From: Syncephalastrum monosporum B8922
Lineage: Eukaryota > Mucoromycota > Mucoromycetes > Mucorales > Syncephalastraceae
Length of the DNA: 64,000 bases
Direction: 5' to 3'
NCBI GenBank assembly: GCA_000697355.1
Contig: JNEN01000719.1
Span: 124,001 to 188,000 of the forward strand
Every line of letters starts with the position of its first letter. Positions within the stretch are counted from its first letter, which is position 1. A program made the translations under genes and the position numbers. The notes under the pieces were generated by a model that made no database searches, had not been told where the DNA came from, and saw nothing but the letters and a program-made list of their open reading frames with translations. Shown piece after piece: positions 1-11,992 of this stretch.

Positions 1-901
1 TGGAAAAGGTGACCTTGTGGGTGACGGAGAGGAGGTCACTTTTTGACACATCCTGACTCATCGAATAGGCTGGTAACAAATGCACGAGAGTGTAAAGTGC
101 CCGAAAAAAGACAATGGACTGTTTGTAGGTTTTGGCGAGTTCGCCACAAGCATCCGCACCTTTGCTATACAGATTTCATCGATCAGATAAAGGGTCTTTT
201 TTCGCTGGCGATAATATTTACTCAAAGGTAAGGGTCCAGCATTCGATGGCAATACGCTGTTTGGGTTTATCTGCTGGCACTGCTGCGGGAGAGTGGTAAT
301 CACCGGATGTGAGGGGAATAACGTTGTCGCATTGAAAACACAAAGGCTGCTCGTGACTAGCGTGGGCACAGTCGACGGTCAAAGCGATATTGGGAGGAAG
401 ACGCGAGACATCGAGGTAGACAAGAATCGAAAGCGTCGGAAGCGCATCGTCAGCGGATGTCAAGCTGAGCTCTTTGCGCAGCGTACGCGGCCTCTCGAGA
501 ATATTGAGGTTGAACTAACAATAAAAGATAGCTCATTGGGTTATTATTCCCCTTATTCTTTGACATGCTTTTCTTCTTTCACTATTTCTCTCTCTCTCTG
601 TGTCTCTCTCCTTATTCTGGCTCACCCTTCCTTACCCATTTGTTGATGCGTTCAGTCGTGTTGTCGCCCTGTGTACGTGTACGGGACTGGATAATGATCT
701 GTGCTGTCTTGATATAGAAGTTCTAATGAAGGACATGTCCGTGTTAATTTTTTAAATAAGGAGCGGCACACCAATTTGGCATTTCTCTTCTCTCTCTCTC
801 GTTTCTTTACTTGCCTGAATGATGCTCGCTAGTTTACTGTGGTCGGATTGCAGGCGTGAAGAAGTACTGACATCGCTTGCAGAAGACAATTGTCTCTGCA
901 T
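1..901 (-). CDS. ATG13: Autophagy protein Atg13, N-terminal (HORMA) part, truncated by window edge
   Basis: Regulatory subunit of the Atg1/ULK kinase complex that starts autophagosome formation. Four exons join in one frame: 815-901, 636-722, 222-514 and 1-164 (continuing off the left edge). The start ATG is at 901-899. Motifs typical of the Atg13 HORMA domain follow in order: SIIQ/NFYIKTAQIIIQSR near residue 27-41, INKW/FNL across the second junction, then a strand reading VYLDVSRLPPN, RIAIECWTL, and the helix ELAKTYKQSIVFFRALYTL. Intron 1 (723-814) must use a GC donor (CAG|GCAAGT) to keep frame; GT alternatives break it. The disordered kinase-binding C-terminal half lies outside the window. 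The gene is divergent from SEC9. The family call rests on motif recall, without an alignment. Confidence 0.82.
723..814 (-). other. GC-AG intron in ATG13 (intron 1)
   Basis: Donor CAG|GCAAGT at 815/814, acceptor ATTAG at 723. Exon 1 is 87 nt (29 codons from ATG) and exon 2 is 87 nt; both are phase 0, and the join restores the conserved IIQ-NFY segment of Atg13. Confidence 0.8.
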
Positions 902-3183
902 TTCCAAGTCAAATGGTTACAACAGACAGAAGCGCGATCGATGGGTGTTTGTTAAGGGGAGGGGGGGCGTACAAAGCAAGTAAGGACTGTCCGCCTGAGG
1001 AGTGAGTGGAGACAAGTAAGAGAAGAGAAAGAAAGAAAAAAGGAACGAGAGAAAGAGGCAAGTTAATAAGAGTGAGTCAACGTGGCGTTCTCTTGTTGTT
1101 TCCTTCTGCGCACTCTCTCTGTATAATATGTGTGGTGTGTGTGTGTGTCGCTGCGCAAGGACGTATCACTCTCTAAATCGGAAGGTGCGAATATCCTAAA
1201 TACGGGGGAGATCGGCGAAATAGTACACACGACACGATACGAAAGGACAACAACAACCACGAAAGTAAGAAGAAGAAAGATAAAACGCAAAGAAAGAGAG
1301 GAACAAGGGAATAAAAGAGAGGAAAAAACAGAGAGAGAGAGGCAGAGAGTGGGTGCGTGCGCATGAACATGCGCGGCGCTATCAGCTGCCCCATGATTCT
1401 CTGCTGAACAAATGATGCTCGACTTTTTTTTTTATTTTCTCGTTATATTCTTCTATCACGACATGGTACCCTTTGAAATAAAATGCCGCTTTTTGTTTGA
1501 TAAGCTTCTTCGTTCCTTAGTTTTTGTTGAGTTTGACTCCACGCTCTTTTCACTCCCACTCATGGCACCCGACTAATGAAGTTTTCCCCTTTTTCCGCCC
1601 GATTGCGTTTTCTCTCTGCGCTTGATTTCTCGCTTTCATAGCTACTTTTTTGTGCTGTCTGGTTGCACATTTTGACCTCTCCGTAACCACCCACGTGGAG
1701 AGAAGAGGCCGAATTATCTGTGATAAAAAAGAATGATTATAAAAAAGGCAGAGAGCGAATTCATCGAGGTCTTTTTCTTTTCCGGATAAAACTGAAACTT
1801 TCCAACATAAGAAAGATGACCGTCTTTCTTTTTTGGGGGTACTTCCCACATACATACTGTACGTAGAGAGCACACAGGGGAGGAAGCTGTGTATATCTAT
1901 CTACACGGCTTTCAAAAAACCCATGATGTGTACCTTTTTCTTTTCTTTTCGTTTTTTTTCACAATTCCTTAAGCCATACTGGATTCTTCATGCATCCAGT
2001 TGTAGCAAGGAGCAGGGTGGCGCGCACAAGAATGACGACGTGCGTACTTGAAGTGACGTGGCGCTATTATTGAGTTCGATGATGTACTTTTGCCCCGGGA
2101 GCATGCAATCAGATTTCTTTGAAAAGCGTCCATCAATGATACAATGTCATTGAGGCAATGTATACCAGTCTTTCGTTTGACTGGAATGTCACGATAATGA
2201 CGCATTAAGTTTCAAGAGAGACGTAATACCTACATACGCATGTAGTATTCTCTATATTCGCAATACCCAGCTTTCCATGTCGAAACGCTTACTTAACCGG
2301 CCGCGACGCTAACAGTTTGGAGCATCAGGTGCTTTTACTATATAGCTTTTGAGATTATACGAGCGTTACCTGAGTGATGCCGAAAATCCGTATGCGTATC
2401 TGTCAGATGATACGACCATTACGGCTTATCATCAGCGAATACAACAAAGGATCTTTCTGATTGGGTATGTCTTATTCTATCAGGTACCTGAGCAGACAAG
2501 AGCATGAAAGAGTTTCATTTGTCAGGGAAGATGTCTACCACTGTCTTGAGTGTGTATACATTCCACGTATGCACATATCTCTCTAAGGGACCATAAGAAC
2601 AACGCGGGTCGCCGTCTTTCTACTTGTGTAGTATGTATACAGTAGAGCGGAACGGTGAGCAGTAGGCCAAATACAGAAAATGAAGCATGGCAAACTTCCA
2701 AGGAACAGCCAATCAGGTACAGATGTTATTAAAGAATATCTGAATAAGCAACGGGAAGAAGCCAAAAGGAATAGAAGAGTAGAAAGGATCAAGGCCAAGG
2801 CGCAGCCATCATCGACTTGCATGAAAAGGGTGTCTTGTGTGACACCAATGTGGAGAAGGTACCGACTGCGAAAGGCACCCGGGATAGCTAGGAAAGGGGT
2901 CGGCTATTCTTGGCAGCTCAGCATTTCACTATGTTGCAAAGCTATGCTATGCTACAGTACAATAGGTGTACATGATACAATAACAGCGGATGTATACATA
3001 GAAAAAGCAATTCCTGACAAGCTTATTCTGGAGTGTCCAATGTGTGTATGTGTTCTATATTTAGCAGGTAGGCTGCAGGTAGGCTTTATTTTCTTTGATT
3101 GGTTTGTTCCCCGGCCACTTGTTCATTCACACACACACTTTTTTTTCTCTTTTACTTTTCAAACACCTGTCATTCCTTTCATC
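902..3183. other. Intergenic region between divergent ATG13 and SEC9
   Basis: About 2.3 kb with no gene I can support. It contains purine-rich tracts (about 1018-1060 and 1240-1350), pyrimidine tracts and short TG runs (about 1133-1148). Short open frames here are low-complexity or lack any family feature. It should hold the promoters of both flanking genes; I see no specific motif I would name. Confidence 0.6.
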
Positions 3184-4191
3184 ATGTTTTGGAAAAAGAA
3201 GGACAAGTCGTCTCCGTCCGCATCGTCTGCCTCGACGAATCCCTTTGAGTCGGACAGCCCGGCGTCCACACCTGCCAGCTCCGAGTACAGCCAGCCCCCT
3301 CAGAAGAGTTACCAGGACAGCGGCTATGCTGGCAGTGGTGGACGATACGGCACCCGACGCAACGACGAATACGAAGCGCAAGCCAGAAATGACCTGTTTG
3401 GCGGTGCTCGACCGCAGCCGTCCGGCCGTTACAGCGGGCGAGAAGACCCAGATGACGCTTACAGCAACAGCCGATTCGGTGCACAGGCACAGGCAGATGA
3501 GGAGGACCAGGAGATCCAGGGTCTGAAGCAGCAGATCCGCAACGTGAAGCAGGACTCGTTGGCGAGCACCCGCAATGCACTTGCCAAAATTGCCGAGACG
3601 GAGCAGTCGGCAGCGCACACGATGAACATGCTCGGCGAGCAGTCGACGCAGCTGGCCAACGTGGACCGCAACCTCGACCTCTCCAAGGCGTACTCGGACC
3701 GGGCAGCGAGCCAAGCCGACGAGCTCAAGCAGCTCAACCGGTCCATCTTTATCCCCGTCGTCAAGAACCCGTTTACGCGGTCGAAGCGGGCGCAGCGCGA
3801 GATTGACGAGCTCAGACAGGACCATGCCGAGCACATGGAGGAGCGCGACCGCATCCGCCAGTTCGAGTACGAGTCCAACGCACGCATCGAGCAGGCCCAG
3901 CGCCGCAACGAGCGGGTCTCGGCCAATGCAGGATACCACCGCGGACGGTCTGAATCGGACCGTCGCAAATACCAGTTTGAGGCCGACGAGGAGGACGACG
4001 CGATCGAAGACGAGATCGATGGCAACTTGGATCTCTTGGGCGGTGCGACGGCGCGTTTGAAGAACATGGCTCTGACCATGAATGAGGAGCTCGGCAGCCA
4101 GAACAAGCAGCTCGACAAGGTCAACCGCAAGGTCGATCCCCTCAGCGACCGTCTGGTCGCTACCACCCACAAACTCAACAAGACCAGATAA
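3184..4191 (+). CDS. SEC9: SNAP-25-type t-SNARE Sec9
   Basis: Plasma-membrane Qbc-SNARE giving two helices to the exocytic SNARE bundle with syntaxin (Sso) and synaptobrevin (Snc). Single exon, 335 aa. The N-terminal third is disordered and carries NPFESDSP. SNARE helix 1 lies near residues 115-180 with the zero-layer glutamine in GEQSTQLANV; helix 2 lies near 275-333 with its glutamine in LGSQNKQLDKV, both matching SNAP-25 register. There is no cysteine cluster between the helices, as in yeast Sec9 and unlike palmitoylated SNAP-25. The start was chosen because the residues before it (frame open from 2680) are low-complexity and not SNARE-like. Convergent with the Uds1-like gene. Confidence 0.92.
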   Translation: MFWKKKDKSSPSASSASTNPFESDSPASTPASSEYSQPPQKSYQDSGYAGSGGRYGTRRNDEYEAQARNDLFGGARPQPSGRYSGREDPDDAYSNSRFGAQAQADEEDQEIQGLKQQIRNVKQDSLASTRNALAKIAETEQSAAHTMNMLGEQSTQLANVDRNLDLSKAYSDRAASQADELKQLNRSIFIPVVKNPFTRSKRAQREIDELRQDHAEHMEERDRIRQFEYESNARIEQAQRRNERVSANAGYHRGRSESDRRKYQFEADEEDDAIEDEIDGNLDLLGGATARLKNMALTMNEELGSQNKQLDKVNRKVDPLSDRLVATTHKLNKTR

Positions 4192-4332
4192 AAGGGAATT
4201 ATATGGGATCTTTTTTCTTTCTTTCTTTCTTTATAGCTACTTTCAGATTTAGATTCAAAAAGAAGAAAAAAAAATACGTTTGATATGTTACAAGGAGGAA
4301 ACGCGGAGATAAGAGATAGATACTGTAATATC

Positions 4333-4470
4333 GTGTGTGTGTGTGTGCAAAAGAGAGAGGACGAGAATATACGAGAAATCAAAGGGTGATTAGGATGGAA
4401 GGAGAAAAAGCTGTAAGTGTGTGTGTGTGCTTGATAGGTATTGCGATATGTGTGTGTGTGTGTGTGTGTG
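4333..4470. repeat. (TG)n microsatellites in SEC9/Uds1-like 3' spacer
   Basis: Two TG runs (about 4333-4347 and 4449-4470) lie in the 320-bp convergent spacer 4192-4511, with A-rich stretches near 4257-4275. Nothing else is visible in the spacer. Confidence 0.8.
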
Positions 4471-4511
4471 GCCGAGAGAATCATCAAAAGGATAATAACC
4501 AGACACATCTA

Positions 4512-6080
4512 CTATGCCATGAGGCTATGCCAATAAGGCTCCGCGTCCGCTGGTTTCTTTGTGTTGTCGTGGGTGTTTTCCAGTCGCCGGAGCGCTTCGC
4601 GGTGATGCTCGAGCGCAGCATTCTCATCCTCGTCGACACCACTGCCGCCTTCCTGAAGGTAGTTGGCGTACATGTTTTCGAATTCGTTTGCCTTGGGTTG
4701 CGGATGCGGGTGCTGCTGCTGCTTGTGCATATGGCGGCCAAAGTCAGACGAGGACCAGGACGTGACCGAGGACGACAGGCCGGACTCGTCGTGGAGGGAC
4801 GCCATCGAGCCCCGCGAGGACTTGCTCGGCGACATGACGTTCTGGAGTTGATGCGCAGGAACGGGCGGGAGCGGGTCGCGCGGCGGTGCGCTGGGCGGCG
4901 GCGTGTTATTATTGTTGTTCCTGGAATGGCTGCGGGCTGGGGGTTTGGCCATCTCGGCAAGGACATCGATCGAGGACGTGTTGCTCCGGCCCGACTGCTT
5001 CATGTACTCCTCACGCTCGTTGAGGAGCTGGGTGAGGAGCGCGCGCTTGTCCTCGAGCTCGCGTCCCTGCGATTCGAGCTGCTCGCGCAGCTGCTGGTGC
5101 TCGGCCGCGCTGGCAGCGCCGGCGGGCATCGGCGGATGATCCTTTTGCTGGACCTTCTTGTCGGTCGAGATGGCCAGGCTGGCGCCGCGCGGTGGGCGGG
5201 ACACGACGGGCGTCGCAGTCGTCGTTTCACCCTTGTGTGTGATTTGCTGCTCGAGCGTGTTGATAAGCTCATCTTGCTTACGCACGACGTCGCGAAGCGC
5301 CTTGCTTTCGAGACGCTCGCGCTCGAGGCTCGCGACGTACTGCTGCATCGCCATCTTGGCGCCCTCGTCGCATGCGCGCAGCTGCTTTTTGAGGGCTTCG
5401 AGCTGGCGGCGCGACACGGTGTGGGTCTGATGGCTGCTGCTGCTGCTGCTGCGGTCGTCTTCCTGGATCGAGACGCGCTCTTCTTCTGGCCCGTCGTCGC
5501 CGTAGGCATCCAGAAGTCCGTAAAACTCGCCGTCGTTTTCCTCCTCCACCTCCGCCTCCCCGTTCGGACGCAGTTCTTGATCGTGTTCTTTATCGCCTGC
5601 TTCGGATCGATCCTTGTCAAAGATCTGCGAGAGGCGTTGGTTGAACACGGGTGACGTGGGCGTGTCGAGCGTACCGTGGCGCTCGCGGTACATTTTCAGC
5701 TCTTGCTCGAGCGCATCGCGTTCCTCTGAGATTTGCTCGAGTTTTTGGGCAAGGTATTCCACCCGAATTTCATAGTCGCGTACTTTGGTGGCATCCGATG
5801 CGTACACCTCGACATCGCGTTCGAGTTCCTTGAGCCGCTCCTGCGCGGCGCTGTGCTGATCGAGTGCTTCTTGATACATGGCTGAGAGCTCTTGAGCCAG
5901 CATATCGCTCGCCGTGCGGTCAAGATAGCGCGCGGGCACTTGAGTCGTGGTTGTACGAGGCGGTGCGGGTGCACGCTGCTGTGGTGTTGTCTGTTGTCTG
6001 GCAGGGGATGCCTGCTGGCGCGGTGAGGTGGGTGGTTTATCGTGGTTGGAGACGGTCGATTTGGAGGGTGAAGTCGGTCT

Positions 6081-6120
<40 letters not shown>

Positions 6121-6395
6121 ACGGCTGCCCGTTCGGGAGGTGCAGCAAACTTGCTCAGGATGGATGCCACACCGCCTGACCCGCCAGCGCGAATGCGAGA
6201 GAGTTCCTCAATGGCTTTTGTTGTTGTCGGGTTATTGTTCTTTGTATCCATCGATTCGGCCTGTTGCTGTTGTTTCCAAGTCGAGGTATACTTCGCTGGA
6301 GGTGGTGATGATTTACTGTTGTCTGCCTCAACACTGCTGGCGGTGCTGCTCCTGCTGCTGCTGCTGAGAAAGGCAGCTGCTGCCTGCGCGCTCAT
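4512..6395 (-). CDS. Coiled-coil protein with Uds1-like domain
   Basis: Single exon, 627 aa from the ATG at 6395 (MSAQAAAAFL...). The frame stays open a little upstream, but only with non-ATG codons. Layout: a serine- and glutamine-rich N-terminus with 12 consecutive Gln, then a helical segment at about residues 160-245 (QELSAMYQEALDQH..., RVEYLAQKLEQISEERDAL) that resembles the fungal 'up-regulated during septation' (Uds1) family, an acidic linker, two further coiled coils (QLEALKKQLRACDEGA, QQLREQLESQGRELEDKRAL), and a Ser/Pro-rich tail. Uds1-family proteins are linked to septation in fission yeast; here that role is inference. It could instead be an unrelated coiled-coil scaffold. Confidence 0.55.
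6081..6116 (-). repeat. CAG repeat encoding polyglutamine
   Basis: Eleven CTG units plus one TTG on the + strand read on the minus strand as twelve glutamine codons inside the Uds1-like protein. A nearly pure CAG tract is likely to vary in length. Confidence 0.9.
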
Positions 6396-8030
6396 GTGGA
6401 GAAGGGAAGCCAAAAGTGGAAAGGAAGGGAAAGAGAGGAAGGCGAGGGAGAGAAAAAGAGAGGAAAGAAAAAGAGATCGTCTTCAGGCCCTCCAAAGTTG
6501 TATAGGGTTCGTTTATTTTGGGTGGCCTTTCTTTTTTTTTGTTCAGCATGCAGCCAATGAGGTTGTGCCTGGTCTAATTGATGGCTCGTGTCGCACCTTT
6601 TTTACTTGCCTCAAAAAGGTAATTCAATGCGTGTGTCCGCCAAAGTCCGTGTGTGCCACAACAGCGAAATGAAGACACAGGACGTCATGTATCATCTTTT
6701 GCCTCTGTCGCTTGCTCCACTCCGCGGCATAAAAGTTATGATACAACAAGAGGAATCTTCTGCAATGCACAAGTAGACAATGTGGAGTGATATGTTGCGC
6801 ACATTTTTTTGTCAAACACGCATTTGATCCCCCCTCCCTGTATCCCTTGTGCCCCACCTGTTTATGTATGTCGAATGTGTCAACCCGCGCTTTTTTCTGC
6901 AAGCGCCATGCCAGCTTTTAATTGGTCGCTCCCTGATGCTGCTATAAACGCTCTGTGAAAGAAATATGAATTGGCCTGTTCACACACGCACACAGAGTGG
7001 TATGAGATTAGATAAGCTCTCTCTTTAAAAGCAGCGTCCACTGCAGCTCACTGAATAATTCATGGTGCAATGGGGCAACTTAAAAAAACGTTTCTATTTT
7101 TATTTGGTTTGTTTATTACAGTTGTCATGCCGTGTACTCGCACCTTCCCTAGTGAATCGATCGAGCTTGTTAAGATGGGAGACAACTGGATTTCCAAACT
7201 GGACAACTTGTCAGGCGGTGGCATGCAACTTATATTGATAAGTGCTTAGGTTAGAAAATTCGGTCATATTGAAACCCAAATCGACTACTCCTTGATAATA
7301 GAAAGACGACGGTCATGCTATACTATCGGATATGTCAGGGTTGCGAGGGGCGATCCTTTTAAGCATGCATATCTGTATCCTTGGAGACGGTATCCAATCG
7401 AAATGTGAGGCACTTTTTCATGTCGCGCCTGATGAAAGCTAAAAAGTCCAGCATTCCTTAATTCATTCAAATGCCCAAAACTTTCATGACTTGTACGTCT
7501 CGCTTCTTCTTTTTCTTCTTCCAGATGACGGTAGTTTATCCACCCTACTTTTTTGACAAGCCCGCATAAGATGACCGTGAATGCTTGTTGTGATATCCAG
7601 TCTGTGAAACCTGACGGATGGCTCTCCGGGCTGCTCACGTTTTCCTTTTCTTTTCCCGCTAAACTCTGTACTGTGCTCGTTTTTTTTTTCTTTTTCTCCC
7701 ACTTTAGATTCCTCTTTTCCTTGCTTCTTTTTCTCTTTATCTTCTTCGGCTGTTGGTAATGAATCCCGACTCGGATTCATCATTAGAAAGTGATGTCGCG
7801 TTTAATACTTTTATTGGCGTCCTCGTGTCCATTTGCGGCAATGTAAATTGTCTAAAGTTGTCTGAAACAAAGCAAGGATGCTTACCATGACCTTGGCTGC
7901 GAATAGGCTTTAATATCCGTCGCACTGAACGTGCAAAAGCTGGCAGTAAGACAACAAGACAAGTTAGTCCGTTCTTATATATCAACCGCACACAATGTTA
8001 TATTAGCATAACAAGATACAAGAGACGCAA
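6396..8030. other. Intergenic region between divergent Uds1-like gene and NIPA gene
   Basis: About 1.6 kb. A lysine/glutamate-rich minus-strand frame (about 7484-7783) and an adjoining one (7737-7991) could belong to a small gene with an intron near 7868-7890, but I cannot assign a start, a family or clean splice sites. Otherwise I see poly-T tracts and nothing specific. Confidence 0.5.
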
Positions 8031-9872
8031 ATGGCACAATACTTTGCCAATATGGACGAACCACCGCGGTGGCTCTCGACCCTTCAGTCATTAAACGTCT
8101 TCTTTCCTGATGACGGATACTCGTCACCGCGGTCATCCACGGAGATACCCCGCACCGAAGAGCAAGATCGGCTCGAGCAGCAGAAATTCATCATGGCCAT
8201 GTCTCAGGGACAAGCACAAGGCGGTGGCGATTCGGATTACCTCCGCTCCCGTCTGTGGTGGCTCGGTATCTCGCTCATGATTCTCGGTGAAGTCGGCAAC
8301 TTTGTTGGCAAGTGCCGTGTGCTCTCTCTGTTCTGAAAAGAAACGCTGGCTCATAAAAGATACATACAGCGTATGGCTTTGCTCCGGCATCGACCATTGC
8401 CCCACTTGGCACGGCCACCCTTGTTTCAAACGTAATTCTTGCTCCGCTCATGCTCAAGGAGGTTTTCCGAAAGCGGGACCTTTTAGGCGTCGTCTTGGCT
8501 GTTCTCGGCGCTGCTGTCGTTGTCCTCTCATCCAATGGGGAAGAAACCGCAGTAAGTAAAGCCGTCTCTTTTTTTCTGTTTTGTAAGAGTTGGGCCTGAA
8601 TTTCTGGAACGCATAATAGTTATCACCCGACCTTATCATGGAAGCATTGACGCAAATGCGTGCCATCATCTATTTTGCGGTGACGGGCGCTATCATTGCA
8701 GCATTGACAATCCTATCGCCACTGTATGGCAACCGGAGTATCATGATTGACCTCGGGTTGGTGGCGATATACGGTAAAATTTGAATGGCCGCTTAATGTC
8801 ACTTATGTCGGGCTCACACGCAAACACAAAAATTCAAAGGCGGTTACACTGTGCTCTGCACCAAGAGCGTTGCTTCGCTCCTGAGTCTAACTTTTATTAC
8901 CATGTTTGCGTAAGTTGCATAGCATACTATGCATAGGATTACTGACATGCTTCCGTAGTTACCCTGTCTCTTATATCCTGATACTGACGCTGGTGGTCAC
9001 TGCTGTCCTGCAAATCAAGTATCTCAACAAGGCTCTCCAGCGTTTCGACTCGACAGAAGTGATACCCACCCAATTCGTACTCTTTACCATCTCCGCCATC
9101 ATTGGTAGTGCCGTACTGTACCACGACTTTGACAACATGAGCATGGACCAGACCTCACGGTAAGTGTCAGCATGTAGGCTATGCTCATGCCTGTCGCTTA
9201 TCATTTTTTGCGTCGGGCTTTAGCTTCATGACGGGCTGCGCTGTCGAGTTTCTCGGTGTCTACCTGATTACCTCGAAGCGTACCAAGGCCATGACACCGT
9301 TATCCTTGTCCGATGACCGTCTTGAACTGAATGACGAAGCGGTCAACATGGAGGACCCGACCGAACCCCACCGGACGCGCTTTGCGCCCGACCCGGTCTT
9401 GCCCACCCGTCGACCCGCCCCGCTCGACGCTCTGCCGACATCACCGACGCGGGAAGAGAGCATGCAAAGAAAGCAGCAGCAACATCGACGACGCCGGTCT
9501 TCGGTCTTTCGGGGCATCTCGCTCACCTCGCAGCTCGTCGACCGCTTAAACGACGATGACGATCAGCAGGTGCAGCTGCCCTCATCGCCTACGTGGTCCG
9601 ACTCTCAATATCGCCGACGCAGCCGGCCCGAGGGCCTCAACGTCCTGTCTTCTTTGCGGCCCACGCAGAACGAAGAAGACCCGGTCCCCACCGCGGATGC
9701 GGATGCGGTTGAAATAGAGATTCCTACCGCGTCCAGCTTGCCGTCATCGCAGCGCAACAGCACTACCCACGACGACGATTCAAGCCATCCTATCATTCAT
9801 TCCCCACCGCCTACAAGACACGCGCATCATCCACCCGACTCGGGTCGGCTTGTCAACATTGACGAAGAATAA
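8031..9872 (+). CDS. NIPA-family magnesium transporter
   Basis: Multi-pass membrane protein of the NIPA (DUF803) family, expected to move Mg2+ across an endomembrane or the plasma membrane. Six exons keep frame: 8031-8307, 8370-8551, 8620-8773, 8840-8909, 8959-9159 and 9224-9872 (510 aa). Conserved pieces: WWLGISLMILGEVGNF then AYGFAPASTIAPLGT (junction 1), LMLKEVFRKRDLLGVVLAVLG, then YPVSYILILTLVVTAVLQI and TEVIPTQFVLFTISAIIGS. The C-terminal ~200 residues are a disordered Ser/Pro/Asp-rich tail. Intron 1 needs a GC donor. The gene is convergent with TRM82 (116-bp gap). Confidence 0.88.
8308..8369 (+). other. GC-AG intron in NIPA gene (intron 1)
   Basis: Donor GTTG|GCAAGT, acceptor ACATACAG. 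The phase-1 join makes the alanine codon of FV-A-YGFAP. The nearby GT dinucleotides give either a frame break or extra residues in the conserved segment. Confidence 0.82.
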
Positions 9873-9988
9873 AGAAGAGAAAATAGATACCCATTTGATT
9901 TACAAAAGAGAAAAAGAAATCAAATCTGCATGATCGCCCTATTTTATTGTATAGTATGCTATTATGAATGTTGCTTTTTTTTTTTCCT

Positions 9989-11551
9989 TTACTCTTCTGT
10001 CTTGGTCTCGTCTTCTGTCTTGGTCTCAAGTTTCCGCTTCTTTTGGGACTTGGTCTGCGGCCCGTTTTGTACATGCTCTGGCAGATCCAGCAGCTTTCGC
10101 AGGCCAAAGATGGTGTACAGATCGGGCAGTTTCTCGACAAGGCCGGCCTCAACGGCGTTAATGGACTTGATGAGCGCGTCGTCGTCCGCCACGCGGGTGA
10201 ATGCGTCACCCTGTTTGGTAAAGACGCTGACAAGAGGCTCATCGGGGTGAGACAACCACAGACGGCCCTCTGTGTCAAAGGCAGCGTCCAGGACGATCTG
10301 CTTCGTTTCCAAGGTATCCTTGTACACCAACTGGTCTTGCTCCCACGCCAAGAGGACGACAGCGGGGGTCTTGGCAAAGGCAAGTGCGATCGTGTTCGAG
10401 GTAGGGTCCAGCGTCACGCGGCGGACAATGGCATCAGCCGAGTTGGCATCGGTCGCCTTGAAAAGGAAAAAAAAAGAACGGATGCGTGAGTACCTATCAT
10501 GATGAGGAAAGGAGTAAGTCCGCGTTTTTACCTCGGGAATGTATTTTTGGATGTAGCTCTTGATATCAAGGCATTGAGCTTGGGTTCCTTTCACAAAGTC
10601 CCACACGCGGACGGTGTTGTCGCCACCAGCGGACAGCAAGAAGTGGGTGTTTTGTATTAACTTCAACGATGTCACGACACTAGTAGGTTTGGGTGTAAGC
10701 AAATATGCGAGATGGCAGCAAGACAAAAAAAGTTGAACTTACTCGGTATGGCCGAGACAGAACGACTCAATATTATATCCGTTCGGGAATCGGCTGACGC
10801 GAATGTGCTCATCACGATCACCGGTGATGACATATCTCTCATCCGGAGTCAAAAGCTGGAAGCAACAATAACGGGATATGTAAGACACACACGGCTTTCG
10901 TAATTCTTTGACAGGTGCTTACCATATCGGTCACCATGGAGACGTGACCTGCAAGGGGGGCGAGTTTATCCTCGGCAGAAGCAGAGGCCTCGGCAGGATG
11001 ACTATCATTTTCAATGGAGTGAGGTCGAGCTCAGATATCATTGCCGAGAACCTACGCATAAACATCGCCAAACTTGTCAGCGACGACAATCTTGGACAGG
11101 TCCTTTGTGAATTGCAGAGCATTGACACGCTTAGCAGTAGGGCTATACAGCAACAAATATGATATGATCATCGTGATAATGATATAACAATGAGTCAGAG
11201 CCAAATGATAGAAGCTGTGGCGTGTTTACCGCGTGTATTTGAGTTCCCAGGTCGTGGTGTCGTAAACACGGAGCTGCTTGTCGTCACCCGTCGTAACCAG
11301 CAGAGTGCCGTCCTTCGAGTATGCAGCACTGCGGTGGAGATCTGCATACTTTTGACTGCGATCAGCCTCCTTGGGGTACGATCGTACAATCTCGCCCGTG
11401 CTATACTGCATTGTCAACAAAGACGCCCGTTTGAAAGTTAGACGGAGACCGACCTCGTGTTGAGAACCAAGAACTCTGTGCCGTTCGACAGAACGAGCTC
11501 AGGTTTGGTGGGGCTGGGAGTCAAATTGGTGAAGGGAAGCCGGACACTCAT
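9989..11551 (-). CDS. TRM82: tRNA (guanine-N7) methyltransferase non-catalytic subunit, WD40 (Trm82/WDR4)
   Basis: Partner of Trm8/METTL1 that stabilises the enzyme making m7G46 in tRNA. Seven exons join in frame (390 aa): about 11450-11551, 11230-11405, 11056-11142, 10923-11001, 10743-10855, 10532-10679 and 9989-10456. WD40 blades are visible: [27 protein letters not shown], then [20 protein letters not shown] followed by [10 protein letters not shown], which is the diagnostic WDR4/Trm82 stretch, and [14 protein letters not shown]. The C-terminus is lysine-rich. The first intron is very short (about 44 nt) and its exact donor is uncertain (11449 phase 0 is the only in-frame GT choice I found). 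Tandem upstream neighbour: RPS10. Confidence 0.9.
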
Positions 11552-11992
11552 GTCAAAGGTATGTAAAGAAAAAAAAAAGGGCTGTCAAGAAGCGAAAAAT
11601 GGAAGCCGCCCACCAAAAATACACAATCAGCGTAAAATTTGATGATCACCCCACCTAAGCACTAAGCACATTTGCCTCCAAAGTAACCACAAAAGTAAGT
11701 AAAAGAGCATGCCATTTGCCCGCGTCAATATTATTTTTACCAAATGACTTTTTCATAATGAAAAGCAAAGCTTGGTCACAGGGATCTACATAGGTAGCAT
11801 CGCATAGCGTATCACTGACATGTATATCCCGCATCTATCCCCACGGATAGAAAAGATGGTGCATACACATAGCTCGATTTCATGATCAAGATATTGGCAA
11901 TTGAAAGACACCACCATGTTGAGTTATCAAAAAACAGCAGAGTACATTATTCCCGTAATGCAATTTTGTTTATTGGAGCAGTATTAACAGGT
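11552..11992. other. Spacer between TRM82 and RPS10
   Basis: AT-rich 441 bp holding the TRM82 promoter and the RPS10 3' end. No ORF or motif that I can support. Confidence 0.6.

Noticed and set aside
2680..3183. In-frame 168-codon extension upstream of SEC9
   Set aside because: No SNARE or other family feature, poor composition (Cys/His/Phe runs) and a normal start at 3184 with the expected N-terminus; probably chance open frame in the 5' leader.
5947..6672. 241-codon + strand frame opposite the Uds1-like gene
   Set aside because: Polycysteine run is the shadow of the CAG tract; composition is not protein-like.
7484..7991. Possible small minus-strand gene divergent from the NIPA gene
   Set aside because: Lys/Glu-rich low complexity, no family, start and splice sites not consistent; left as a note only.
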